Origin: Myxococcales bacterium
Lineage (GTDB): Bacteria; Myxococcota_A; Polyangia; Nannocystales; Nannocystaceae
Assembly: GCA_020633295.1 (NCBI GenBank)
Contig: JACKDW010000002.1
Coordinates: 1,178,001-1,242,000, forward strand
Direction: 5' to 3'
Length of the DNA stretch: 64,000 nt
Part shown: in pieces, positions 35,166-43,980 of the stretch
How the letters are laid out: each line of letters starts with the position of its first letter
Numbering within the stretch: the first letter of the stretch is position 1
Notes under the pieces: generated by a model
Told to the model about the DNA's origin: nothing
What the model saw: only the letters and a program-made list of their open reading frames with translations
Databases searched by the model: none
Program-made: the position numbers and the translations under genes

Positions 35166-35818
35166 TGGGGAGCGCGGAGCACTCCATCGGGCGCGGCGCG
35201 GTGACGTTGATCGGCGTGTTCTTCACCGCGCGCCAGCGCCTGCTGCCGCTGTCTCGCTTGATCCGCGCGGTGTTCTCGGAGCGCGGCGGCGTGATCGAGG
35301 ACGCGCGCGTCGTGGTCCGCGAGGACGACGGCGGCGCGGTGCTGCTCGACACGCGCGCTCGCGAGGAGCACCGGGAATTCTGGCGCGCGCTCGTGCTCGG
35401 CCTCGAGGGGGCGAGACCCCCGCGCGCGAGCTGGACCCAGGACGAGCCGGCCGCCGGCGGCTGCTGTGATCCAATGGGGCTCGGGCTCGGGCGCGGCCTC
35501 ATCAAGCACATCAACGGGCTCCTGCAGCCCGACGGGACGGTGGTGCTGATCCTCGCGCGCGAGCGCGGGCTGGTGCTGATCCGCCGCGTGCTCGCCGAGC
35601 ACGATGACGGCTACGTGCTGCGCAGCCGGCTCCCGGGCTACGTGGCGGCGACGATCCAGACGGCGCGCGAGCGTCGATGCACGCGCTGGAGCCTGGGCGT
35701 GCACGGCCCGCTCGCGGCGACGACGACGATCGCGCGCGCGCCGGTCGTGACGGGCCCGCGCGAGCGCGGCGATGTCTGCTACCACCCGCCGGAGCACCGA
35801 CAGGAGTGCCGATCATGA
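35165..35818 (+). CDS. DUF1269-like protein
   Basis: 217 aa from ATG 35165, which overlaps the pentapeptide gene stop (TGATG). The pattern EDARVVVREDDGGAVLL, a central FWRALVLGLEG and Gly-rich GLGLGRGLIKHINGLL, then LQPDGTVVLILARE with YVLRSRLPGY, matches the arrangement of DUF1269 proteins by eye, though the membrane-like Gly-rich centre is poor here. A CC pair (GGCCDP) lies mid-protein. Function unknown. Its stop overlaps the next gene (ATGA), so it is translationally coupled to both neighbours. Confidence 0.65.
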   Translation: MGSAEHSIGRGAVTLIGVFFTARQRLLPLSRLIRAVFSERGGVIEDARVVVREDDGGAVLLDTRAREEHREFWRALVLGLEGARPPRASWTQDEPAAGGCCDPMGLGLGRGLIKHINGLLQPDGTVVLILARERGLVLIRRVLAEHDDGYVLRSRLPGYVAATIQTARERRCTRWSLGVHGPLAATTTIARAPVVTGPRERGDVCYHPPEHRQECRS

Positions 35819-36705
35819 GCGAACGAATCCCCAACCTCGCGCTGTTCTGTGACTATGAGAACGTCGCCATCGGCGCGCGCGAGTCCGGCCTCGGCGCGGT
35901 CGACATGGGCGTCGTGCTCGAGCGTCTGCTCGAGATGGGCAACATCATCGTCAAGAAAGCGTACGCTGACTGGGCGCGCTTCAACGGCGCGCGCCGGTCG
36001 CTGCACGGGGTGAGCTTCGAGCTGATCGAGATCCCGCACGTGTCGCAGTCGGGGAAGAACTCGGCCGACATCCGCTTGGTCGTGGACGCGCTCGACCTCT
36101 GCTACACGAAGGCGCACCTGGACGTGTTCGTGATCATCTCCGGGGACAGCGACTTCTCGCCGCTGGTCTGCAAGCTGCGCGAGAACAACAAGACGGTCAT
36201 CGGCGTGGGCGTCAAGTCGTCGACGAGCGATCTGCTTGTGCGCAGCTGCGACGACTTCATGTACTACGACGAGCTGTTCCGGGCGCAGGAGCGCCGCGCG
36301 AGCGGGCGCGCGCAGGCGAAGAAGAAGAAGAAGAAGCACAAGAAGAGCTCGGAGCACTCGCGCGGCGGGCGGGCGGCGAGCACGTCGTCGCCGGCGCCGG
36401 CGGAGACCCCGGAGGAGGTCGAGGAGGTCGAGGAGGTCGAGTACGAGGAGGTCGAGCTCGACCCGGCGATGGAGCACGTGCTCGACACGGTCGAGGCGCT
36501 GCTCGAGCAGCAGGGCGGGCCGCTGTGGGGCTCGATGGTCAAGCAGACGATCAAGCGCAAGCGCCCGAACTTCTCCGAGACGGCGCACGGCTACCGCGGG
36601 TTCAATCACCTGCTGGAGCTCGCCGCGGAGCAGGAGCTGCTGGTGATCGAGAAGGACGAGCGCTCGGGCGGCTACCGGATCTATGACCTCGGCGAGGTCG
36701 CGTAG
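35815..36705 (+). CDS. NYN-domain nuclease with C-terminal LOTUS/OST-HTH domain
   Basis: 296 aa. NYN (PIN-like) domain at about residues 5-160: LALFCDYENVAIGARE with the first Asp pair region, KNSADIRLVVDALDLCY, VFVIISGDSDFSPLVCKLRE and GVGVKSSTSDLLVRSCDDF, giving the acidic metal site expected of an RNase. A Lys-rich then Glu/Val-rich linker (about 165-215) leads to a winged-helix domain (about 220-292, LLEQQGGPLWGSMVKQTIKR, GFNHLLELAAEQELL) that matches OST-HTH/LOTUS, which binds RNA, notably G-rich or G4 RNA. Likely an RNA-processing factor. Confidence 0.88.
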   Translation: MSERIPNLALFCDYENVAIGARESGLGAVDMGVVLERLLEMGNIIVKKAYADWARFNGARRSLHGVSFELIEIPHVSQSGKNSADIRLVVDALDLCYTKAHLDVFVIISGDSDFSPLVCKLRENNKTVIGVGVKSSTSDLLVRSCDDFMYYDELFRAQERRASGRAQAKKKKKKHKKSSEHSRGGRAASTSSPAPAETPEEVEEVEEVEYEEVELDPAMEHVLDTVEALLEQQGGPLWGSMVKQTIKRKRPNFSETAHGYRGFNHLLELAAEQELLVIEKDERSGGYRIYDLGEVA

Positions 36706-36722
36706 CGCCGCGATCGCGACGC

Positions 36723-37127
36723 TCAGGTGTGGGCGACCGCCTCGATCTCGACCTTGAAATTGTAGGGCAGGCGGCGGACCTCGACGCAGGTGCGCGCGGG
36801 CGCGAGCGCGTGCTCGCCCGCCGGGAAGAACTCGCGATAGACCCGGTTGAACGCCGCGTACTGGCCCATGTCGGTGAGGTAGACGGTGACCTTGAGGACC
36901 TTGTCGAGGCCCGAGCCGGCGGCCTTGAGCGTGCGCTCGAGGTTCCGCAGCGTGGCGCGGGTCTCGTCGAGGAGGTCGCCGTGGCGGCGCCCGAGGGAGT
37001 CGACGTCGACCGCGGCGTGACCGGAGGTGTAGATGAGCCCGTCGTGCGCGCGCGACCAGGAGAACACGGGCCCGTGCTCGAGCCCGCTGGAGTCGGTGGC
37101 GTGGGGCGGCGTATTGTCGGAGGCCAT
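36723..37127 (-). CDS. ridA: RidA-family enamine/imine deaminase
   Basis: 134 aa. RidA fold with LIYTSGHAAVDVDSLG, TLRNLERTLKAAGSGLDKVL, KVTVYLTDMGQYAAFNRVY and the PARTCVEVRRLP segment carrying the conserved Arg that binds the substrate carboxylate. Hydrolyses reactive enamines such as 2-aminoacrylate. A short His/Pro-rich N-terminus precedes the core. Stop is 17 bp from the NYN gene stop (convergent). Confidence 0.92.
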   Translation of the reverse strand: MASDNTPPHATDSSGLEHGPVFSWSRAHDGLIYTSGHAAVDVDSLGRRHGDLLDETRATLRNLERTLKAAGSGLDKVLKVTVYLTDMGQYAAFNRVYREFFPAGEHALAPARTCVEVRRLPYNFKVEIEAVAHT

Positions 37128-37206
37128 GGGTCTGAAAACTCTACAGGCTTCGGGCGGGCGGACGCGATCGTGTCGGCGCCTGGCGCTTTCGCCCTGGTGA
37201 CGAGGG

Positions 37207-38672
37207 CTAGGGAGAGAAGCGCGAGAGGTCGCGGTAGCGCTCGCGCAGCAGCGTCTGGCGGGAGACCATCGGGATCGCGCGTCCGCGGATGAACACGCGC
37301 TCGGCCTGGGAGGAGAGCTCGAGGGGGTCGCCGCTCCACACGACGAGGTTGGCGACCTTGCCGGTGGTGACCGAGCCGTACTCGCGGTCCATTCGGTAGG
37401 CGCGCGCGACGTTGAGGGTCGCGGCCGTGAGCGCGCGCTCCCACGGGAGCCCGTGCGCGACGGCGACGCCGGCCTCCTGACGGAGGTTGCGGACGTTGTG
37501 GGCGCCGCCCGCCGTGATCGCGACGATGACGCCGGCCTCGTCGAGGAGCGCCGCAGCGTCGAGGCGCGCGCCCAGCTTGTCGAGCGAGCCGGGGAGGTTC
37601 TGGGTGGGCTGCAGGATGACGGGGACGCGCGCGCGCGCGAGCGCCTCGGCTTCCTTCCAGGCCTCGGTGCCGCCGATGATCACGATCTCGAGGTCGTAGC
37701 GGCGCGCGAGCTCGAGCGCGGCGCGGATGTCCGACGCGCGGTGGGCCGTGAGCGCGAGCGGGGTCTGGCCGCGCAGGACGGGCGCGAGCGCCTCGAGGTC
37801 GAGGTGGTGAGCCGCGAGCTCGCGGGACTCGCCGCGCTCGTGGGCGGGCTTTCGGGTCTGATAGAGGCGCGCGTCGCTGAGCGTCTCGGCGAGCTTGCTG
37901 AGCGTGGCGGAGCGCGAGCCGCCGTAGGCGCGACCGAGCGTCGCGCGGACGGCGACGCCGGCCTTGTGGACGAGCGCGGCGTCGCCGTGCAGGAGGTCGA
38001 TCCAGGTCACCTGCCCGGCGATGAGCCCGCCCGAGGGGGTGACGGCGGCCGAGGTGACGCCCTCGATCGCCTGGATCTGGATGAGGCTCGAGTCCTCGTG
38101 AATCGCGAGCGAGGTGTCGTGCGCGGCGCGGATCAGGTCGACGGTCGGCTGGCCGACGGCGCGGGCGTCGTCGCGCGTGCTGTCCTCGAGGTCGATCTCG
38201 ACGAGCCCGAGGTTGGTGTCCGCGGCGATGAAACCTGGGGTCAGGTGCTTGCCGGTGACGTCGATGACCCGCGCGCCGCTGAGCTGGGCGTCACCCTGGC
38301 GCGCGACGACGCCGAAGGTGCCGTGGAGCTCGACGACGCTGTTGTTGATGATGACGCCGTCGCCGGTGTGGAGCTCGCCGCCGACGAGCACCACGCGCTC
38401 GCCGTCGCCGGCGTAGGCGGCGGGCTTGCTGGGCGCTGCGGGCGTCGCGGGCGGCGTCGGGCGCACGGGCCGGGTGCGGGCGCGCGGGCGCGCCGGTCGG
38501 GTCGGGCGCGCGCGGGTGGCGGTGGCGGCGCGGCGCTCGGCGGCGTGGCGCTCGGCGGCGCGGTGCGAGGCGGCGCGGTCGTGATCGGCGCGGGCGCGGC
38601 GTGGGCCTCGGGGAGCGCGAGGGCGAGCGCGAGGCCGGCCAGCAGCGCGGTGCCGAAGGTCTTTTTCGACAT
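37207..38672 (-). CDS. Secreted amidohydrolase-like protein, frameshifted and lacking HxH
   Basis: An imidazolonepropionase-like amidohydrolase that is interrupted. ATG 38672 begins a clear signal peptide (MSKKTFGTALLAGLALALAL...AHA) in one frame, but the enzyme body (ERVVLVGGELHTGDGV, GKHLTPGFIAADTNLGL, ITAGGAHNVRNLRQEAG, GKVANLVVWSGDPLEL) is in another; the switch falls in a Pro/Ala/Arg-rich linker at about 38470-38560. GTG 38466 could start the body alone (419 aa) without export. The metal-binding HxH expected after the TPG motif reads ADTNLG, so this copy may be non-catalytic. It follows an intact paralogue by 38 bp. Confidence 0.75.
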
Positions 38673-38710
38673 GTCTGAACGTTCCTGTCGGTGGGCGGCG
38701 GTCATCGCGG

Positions 38711-40315
38711 TCATCGCGGTCGCCCTCCGTCCTGCGCGGGCGCGGGCGCGCGGCCCTCGGCGGGGGCGGGGGGGACGTTGGCCTCGGAGATGTCGCCGGG
38801 GCGGAAGCCGAGCTCGAAGTCGGTGCGAGGACTCGCCTCGCCGCCGCGCTCGTAGACCAGCGCGCCGCCGAGGTAGACGCGCTCGGCGACGGTGTAGACG
38901 CTGAAGGGGTCGCCGCTCCAGACGACGACGTCGGCGAGCTTGCCGGGCTCGAGCGAGCCGGTGCGGTCATCGACGCCGAGCGCCCAGGCGGGGTTGAGGG
39001 TGATCCAGCGCAGCGCCTCGTCGTCGCTGATGTCGAAGCCCGCGTGGCGCCCGGCGTACATCGCCTTGGCGGCCTCCTGGTTGAGCCGCTGGATGCCGAT
39101 CGCGCTGTCGGAGTGGATGATCGCGCGGGCGCCCGCGCGGGAGATCATGGCCGCGTTCTCGCGCACGCCGTCGAAGGCCTCGGCCTTGAAGCCCCACCAG
39201 TCCGCCCAGACGGAGGCGGCGGTGTCATGGGCGTGCAGGCGATCGGCGATCTTGTAGGCCTCGACGGCGTGATGAAAGCTGCGGATGTGGAAGCCGAACT
39301 CGCGCGCGAGCTCGAGCATCAGCGACATCTCGTCGGCGCGGTAGCAGTGCATGTGCACCAAGATGTCGCCGGCGAGCGCGGCGGCGAGGGTCTCGAGGCC
39401 GAAGTCGCGAGCGGGCGGCGTGGGGCGATCCTTCTGCTTGAGCTCGCCCTGCGCGGGCTCGTCGCCGGCGCCCGCGCCCCGTGAGCGCTGGTCCCACTCG
39501 CGCTGCGCGGCCTCGTACTTCTCCCAGCTGCGCTGGTACTCGATCGCTTTCTGGAACGCGTCGCGGTAGCCGGCGACGTTGCCCATGCGCGTGCCGGGGC
39601 CGCCCTTCTGCCCGTAGAGGCGCTTGGGGTTCTCGCCGCAGGCCATCTTCAGGCCCGCGGGCGCGCCGGGGAAGCGCGCGTCCTCGGCGCTGCGCGCGTC
39701 GGGGGTGAGCCGGATGGTGAGCGAGCGGCCGCCGATGAGGTTGGCGGAGCCGGGGAGGATCTGGGCGGTCGTCACGCCGCCCGCGCGAGCGCGCTCGAGG
39801 TTCGGGTCCTGGGGCCAGTAGCCGTCGGCCGCGCGCGCGTAGGCGGTGGTGGGGCTGACCATCTCGTTGCCGTCGGCGTGGGCGGTGAAGCCCGGCGACG
39901 CGTAGACGCCCATGTGCGAGTGGGTGTCGATGATCCCGGGGGTGATCGTCTTGCCGGCGACGTCGATTCGGCGCGTGCCCGCGGGCACGTCGTCAACGGT
40001 GACGCCGACCGCGACGATCTCGTCGTCGACGATGAGCAGCTCACCGCGGGGATAGATGACGCCCGCCCCGGTCATGATGCGCGCGCCGTGCAGCAAGAGC
40101 GGCGCGGCGCGCTCCTGCGTCGAGCCGCCCTGGGTGTACGTCTGAGTCGCGGGCGCTCGCGTGGCGGGGGGCTGCGAACGGCTCGCGCAGCTCGTCGCGA
40201 GCGCGAGGCACGAGGCGAGCGCGACGAGGGCCGCGCGCGAGCGCGTCCGTCCGGCGTGCAGACGCGAGCGCGCCGCGAGACGACGGACACGCCTGGTCCG
40301 GGAGGAGGGCTGCAT
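38711..40315 (-). CDS. Amidohydrolase lipoprotein
   Basis: 534 aa from ATG 40315; the mature start follows a signal peptide with lipobox (LALATSC). Amidohydrolase superfamily: GKTITPGIIDTHSHMGVYAS carries the HxH metal motif, ILVHMHCYRADEM and IRSFHHAVEAYKIAD supply later His ligands, and AIIHSDSAIGIQRLNQEA the catalytic Asp. C-terminal LEPGKLADVVVWSGDPF returns to the small beta domain. Probably hydrolyses a cyclic amide or peptide in the periplasm; substrate unknown. Upstream partner of the degenerate paralogue, suggesting a heterodimer. Confidence 0.9.
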   Translation of the reverse strand: MQPSSRTRRVRRLAARSRLHAGRTRSRAALVALASCLALATSCASRSQPPATRAPATQTYTQGGSTQERAAPLLLHGARIMTGAGVIYPRGELLIVDDEIVAVGVTVDDVPAGTRRIDVAGKTITPGIIDTHSHMGVYASPGFTAHADGNEMVSPTTAYARAADGYWPQDPNLERARAGGVTTAQILPGSANLIGGRSLTIRLTPDARSAEDARFPGAPAGLKMACGENPKRLYGQKGGPGTRMGNVAGYRDAFQKAIEYQRSWEKYEAAQREWDQRSRGAGAGDEPAQGELKQKDRPTPPARDFGLETLAAALAGDILVHMHCYRADEMSLMLELAREFGFHIRSFHHAVEAYKIADRLHAHDTAASVWADWWGFKAEAFDGVRENAAMISRAGARAIIHSDSAIGIQRLNQEAAKAMYAGRHAGFDISDDEALRWITLNPAWALGVDDRTGSLEPGKLADVVVWSGDPFSVYTVAERVYLGGALVYERGGEASPRTDFELGFRPGDISEANVPPAPAEGRAPAPAQDGGRPR

Positions 40316-40520
40316 GCACGCGACGCTACGCCGGTGGCGCTGGTGCTCGCAAGTCCAGGCGCTGCGGGTGAGCCCGTGGCGAAAGTGCACCACCGTCGCG
40401 CGCGGGTGCCTGCGCCTCGCCGGGCTCGCGGGCGATCGCGGTGAGCGGTCGCGACGCGGTCGTACGCGAGCTCTCGCGCGGCGGGCGCGAACGCACGCGG
40501 GTGCACGGCGCCCGGGATTA

Positions 40521-41522
40521 ATGCATCATCCGAACGTGCATCCCGCCCTGCGCCCGCTGCCCCAGCGCTGGCTGTACGCGCTCAAGCTCGCGGGCTGGCC
40601 GAAATTACTCGTACCGGCGGTCTTGGGTCAGGTCCTGGGCGCCGTGGCGAGCGGGGAGGTCTGCTGGGCGGGTCTGGCGATCGGGCTCGGCTTCACCGTC
40701 TGTCAGCTGCTGTACATCGTGCTGCTCAACGACTGGGGCGACGTCGAGGTCGACACGCTCAAGCGGCGGATGTTTCCGAGCAGCGGCTCGCCGAAGACGA
40801 TCCCGGACGGGGTGCTGCACGCCCAGAGCCTCTGGCTCGCGGGCGTGGGCGCGGCGGTGATGGCGATCGCGGTCGGGCTGTGCGGCGAGCTGACGCTCCC
40901 ACGCCCCGGGCTGATGCTCGGCGCGGTGGGCTGCGTGACGCTGTTTTGGTCCTACACCTTCCCGCCGCTGCGGCTCAACTATCGCGGCGGCGGCGAGTTC
41001 CTGGAGATGCTCGGCGTCGGCCTGGCGATCCCGTGGTTCAACGCGTACGCGCAGGGCGGCGAGCTGTTCCCCGAGCCGCTGGTGGTCGTGATGCCGGGGC
41101 TGTGGATGCTCGCGCTCGCGTCGGCGATCGCCAGCGGGCTGGCGGATGAGCAGAGCGATCGACGTGGCGGAAAGGTCACCTACGTCTCGGAGTACGGGAA
41201 CTCTGCGGCGCGCGCGGCGGTCGAGAACTTGGTGATCGCGGGCGCGCTGCTGTGGTCGTTCGCCTCGCGGCTGGCGCCCGACCTGCTGCCGCCGATCATC
41301 GCGACGCCGGCCGTGGTCGTGACGCTGCTGTGCTGGCGCGAGCTCGTGGCTCACAGCGCGCGGGCGGGCACCAACCAGTTCGCCGCGATCCGTCGCTACA
41401 AGCAGTGGCTGCGGCGCGCGATCTGGGGCGGGACGCTGACGGTGGCGATCGGCTTCGCGTTGTTCGAGCTGCTGGCGCGCCTCGGGCAGGCGCTCGCGTC
41501 GGGGGTCGGGGGCTGCGGGTGA
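40521..41522 (+). CDS. UbiA-family prenyltransferase
   Basis: 333 aa from ATG 40521 (MHHPNVHPALRPLPQRWLYA). About eight membrane segments. First Asp-rich motif NDWGDVEVD (about 70-78) and second DEQSDRRGGKVT (about 208-219) bind Mg-diphosphate; VTLFWSYTFPPLRLNYRGGGE lies between. It attaches a polyprenyl chain to an aromatic or other acceptor, as in menaquinone, ubiquinone or heme O synthesis; the acceptor is not clear from sequence. Stop overlaps the next gene by GTGA. Confidence 0.88.
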   Translation: MHHPNVHPALRPLPQRWLYALKLAGWPKLLVPAVLGQVLGAVASGEVCWAGLAIGLGFTVCQLLYIVLLNDWGDVEVDTLKRRMFPSSGSPKTIPDGVLHAQSLWLAGVGAAVMAIAVGLCGELTLPRPGLMLGAVGCVTLFWSYTFPPLRLNYRGGGEFLEMLGVGLAIPWFNAYAQGGELFPEPLVVVMPGLWMLALASAIASGLADEQSDRRGGKVTYVSEYGNSAARAAVENLVIAGALLWSFASRLAPDLLPPIIATPAVVVTLLCWRELVAHSARAGTNQFAAIRRYKQWLRRAIWGGTLTVAIGFALFELLARLGQALASGVGGCG

Positions 41523-42307
41523 GCGTGGCGCCGGTCGTCAGCCCCGCGCGGGCCTGGGACGCGCTCGCGCGCGCGGACGAGCGCGTCGACCAGCATGACC
41601 CGCGACGCCGGAGCCTGAACCCGGCGGGGGGGCGCGCGCGCAGCCTCGTGTTGGTGCACAGGCAGGCGCTGCGCGCCGTCTCGCTGCCGCCGGAGCGCGC
41701 GCGCGAGCTCAGCGACGCGCTCGCCGAGGGGCTCGTCGCGCTCGCGGGCGCGCAGCTGGACAACTTCCCCGAGAACCTGTTCTGGGACTTCGACTACCTC
41801 GCGGTCGCGGTCGTCCGCGACGCCCTGCGCGCGGAGGAGCGCGCGGCCGCCGAGCTGCGCGCCCGGTTCGCGCAGATGGTCCGGCTCCACGAGCGCTACG
41901 GGCGACACACGCCGATCAACTTCCGCTACGTGCACGACTTCACCTACGGCTTCGACTGGGCCAAGTGGGTGGGTCGAGACCCGACGACGCGGGCGCGCGT
42001 GGGGCCCTACGACCGGGCGTTTTTGCAGCACATGGAGCGCCGGGGCGCGGAGCTGCTCGAGCTGATCGCGAGCAACGACAGCGAGTACCCGACGCTGACG
42101 GACGAGCGCCCGCGCAACCCGTTTGGGTTCTCGCGAGAACCTGACCCAGAGGCCCTGCTGCACACGGCGCTGGCGCGCGACGGGCTCGTGCCGGTCGAGG
42201 TCTGGCGCGTCGACGCGAGGCCCGACCCGACGCCGGACTACACCGCGCTGCGGGCCGCGCGAGCGCGCGCGCTGGGGCTCGCGCTCGACGACGGCGCGGC
42301 CTGCTAG
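41519..42307 (+). CDS. Uncharacterised protein coupled to the UbiA gene
   Basis: 262 aa from GTG 41519, sharing bases with the UbiA stop. Soluble, with no signal peptide or TM segment. Distinct aromatic-rich segments LDNFPENLFWDFDYLAVAVV and HTPINFRYVHDFTYGFDWAK suggest a folded domain. Not recognised as any known family. Coupling to a prenyltransferase suggests a step in the same quinone or lipid pathway. Its 3' end overlaps that of the convergent next gene by 4 bp. Confidence 0.7.
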   Translation: MSVAPVVSPARAWDALARADERVDQHDPRRRSLNPAGGRARSLVLVHRQALRAVSLPPERARELSDALAEGLVALAGAQLDNFPENLFWDFDYLAVAVVRDALRAEERAAAELRARFAQMVRLHERYGRHTPINFRYVHDFTYGFDWAKWVGRDPTTRARVGPYDRAFLQHMERRGAELLELIASNDSEYPTLTDERPRNPFGFSREPDPEALLHTALARDGLVPVEVWRVDARPDPTPDYTALRAARARALGLALDDGAAC

Positions 42308-42900
42308 CCGCGGAGCTCTTCGAGGCGCTTCTCGATCGTCTTGACCTTGGTGCGCGCGCTCTCGTAGTTCCGCTCGACGGCCGCGCGCCGGCTCTCGATC
42401 AGCTCACGCTCCTGGGAGTCCTCGGCGTCGGAGGAGATGCGGTTGAGGCGGTCGACGAAGGTCGAGCGGTCGTTGAGCGCGCGCGTGGCGACCTGGAGCT
42501 TGCGCTCCCAGTAGACGATCTCCTCGGTCTTGCTCGAGAACTCGGGGATCTCTTCGGGAGGCGGAGGCGGCGCCATCCCCGTGATCATCGGGCCGATCTT
42601 CGGGTTGACGACCCCCGCGGCGGTCCTGGTCGCGGAGGTCTGCTCGCGGGCGGCGGGCTTGTCCATCGCGCGCGCTTCGACCCGGGCCGTGCGTCGGCTG
42701 GCCTTGGGCGAGGAGCCCTGAACCGCCGACTGCTCGGCCTGTACGCCGCCGGCGGGGCCGTTGTAGGTGGCCGTGTCCCCGGCGGGCCAGAAGATGATGG
42801 CGGCGAAGATCGCAATGATGGCACCACCGGCGAGGAGCGCCGGGAGCGGGCTCCCCTCCTCCTCGGGCGTCTCGGTCTGGTGCGAATTGGGCGACGTCAT
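42304..42900 (-). CDS. Single-TM protein with C-terminal coiled coil
   Basis: 198 aa. N-terminal acidic stretch, one TM helix at about 20-40 (LPALLAGGAIIAIFAAIIFWP), a disordered linker (about 45-115, with a PPPPPEEIPEF motif) and a helical, heptad-like C-terminus (about 115-198, TEEIVYWERKLQVATRALND ... RTKVKTIEKRLEEL). Probably a bitopic inner-membrane protein with a periplasmic or cytoplasmic coiled coil. No family recognised. Confidence 0.75.
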   Translation of the reverse strand: MTSPNSHQTETPEEEGSPLPALLAGGAIIAIFAAIIFWPAGDTATYNGPAGGVQAEQSAVQGSSPKASRRTARVEARAMDKPAAREQTSATRTAAGVVNPKIGPMITGMAPPPPPEEIPEFSSKTEEIVYWERKLQVATRALNDRSTFVDRLNRISSDAEDSQERELIESRRAAVERNYESARTKVKTIEKRLEELRG

Positions 42901-42929
42901 GATTGGTAGATTATAGCAGCTCGAGGTTT

Positions 42930-43979
42930 GTGAGCGAAGCGGCGGAACCAGCGGCCCCGCGCCCCGAGCGAGGCGCGGGTGCGGAGGGCGGAGGCGAGGA
43001 GGGCGGGGGCGAGGAGGCGACCGTGCGCGTGACGATCGTCGTGGACGACGCGCGCGACGGCTTTCGCCTCGATCGCTTCCTCTCGAGCCGGATCTCGCGG
43101 CTGTCGCGGACGCGCGTGCAGGCGATCGTGCGTTCGGGCCAGGTCGCGCGCGGGGGTGAGGTGCTCCTTCGCGTGGCGACGCGCGTGTACGCGGGCGAGC
43201 AGCTGGTGTTGACGCGCCCGGCGCCCGAGGAGCCGCCGGCGGTCATGGACTACGGCGTGCTGCACCGCGACGCGGGGCTCTTGGTGCTCGACAAGCCGGC
43301 GGGGCTGCCGGTGCACCCGTCGGCGCGTTACCACCGGCACACGCTGACCCATCTGCTGCGGACGCGCCTGGGGCCGGAGCACGGCTGGGAGCTGGCGCAT
43401 CGCCTCGACCGCGAGACCTCGGGGGTGCTGCTGCTGGGACGAAGTCGCGGCACGGCGTCGGCGCTCAAGCGAGCGTTTCGCGAGCGCGCGGTCGAGAAGC
43501 GCTACTGGGCGCTGGTCCACGGCAGGGTCGAGCGCGCGCGCGTGGTCGAGATGTCCCTTGGGCCCGCCATGGACTCGCGCGTGCGCATCAAGATGGGGCC
43601 GCGGCCGGAGTCGCGCGGCGGGCTGCCGGCGCGCACGGAGCTCGAGCCGCTGGCCTACGGCCTGTTTCGCGGCGAGCCGATCACGCTGCTCGCGGTCACG
43701 CCCCGGACCGGGCGACAGCACCAGATCCGCGCGCACCTGGCCGCGCTGGGGCACGGCGTCGTCGGCGACAAGCTCTACGGGCTCGACGAGCGGCGCTTCC
43801 TCGAGGTCGTCGAGGACGGGCGCCCGGTCGCGCTGCTCGAGGAGGAGCTCGGGCTCGGGCGTCACGCCCTGCACGCGCGCTCGATCGAGCTGGCGCACCC
43901 GCTGTCGGGGGCGCGCGTGCGCTTCGAAGCGCCCTGGCCGGCCGAGCTCGCCGCGCTGTGCCCGGCGCCGTCAACCTGA
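42930..43979 (+). CDS. RluA-family pseudouridine synthase
   Basis: 349 aa from GTG 42930 (in-frame TTG 42903 also open but less likely). A disordered Glu/Gly-rich start (about 30 aa), then S4 RNA-binding domain (RLDRFLSSRISRLSRTRVQA), then catalytic domain with VLDKPAGLPVHPSARYH and HRLDRETSGVLLLGRS, whose Asp attacks the uridine, plus TGRQHQIRAHLAALGHGVVG. Isomerises uridines in rRNA; the RluD/RluC/RluA target class is not decided. Confidence 0.93.
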   Translation: MSEAAEPAAPRPERGAGAEGGGEEGGGEEATVRVTIVVDDARDGFRLDRFLSSRISRLSRTRVQAIVRSGQVARGGEVLLRVATRVYAGEQLVLTRPAPEEPPAVMDYGVLHRDAGLLVLDKPAGLPVHPSARYHRHTLTHLLRTRLGPEHGWELAHRLDRETSGVLLLGRSRGTASALKRAFRERAVEKRYWALVHGRVERARVVEMSLGPAMDSRVRIKMGPRPESRGGLPARTELEPLAYGLFRGEPITLLAVTPRTGRQHQIRAHLAALGHGVVGDKLYGLDERRFLEVVEDGRPVALLEEELGLGRHALHARSIELAHPLSGARVRFEAPWPAELAALCPAPST

Positions 43980-43980
43980 C

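Noticed and set aside
37207..38672. Programmed frameshift in the second amidohydrolase
   Set aside because: No slippery heptamer or downstream pseudoknot is apparent in the linker; a sequencing or real indel in GC-rich sequence is simpler.
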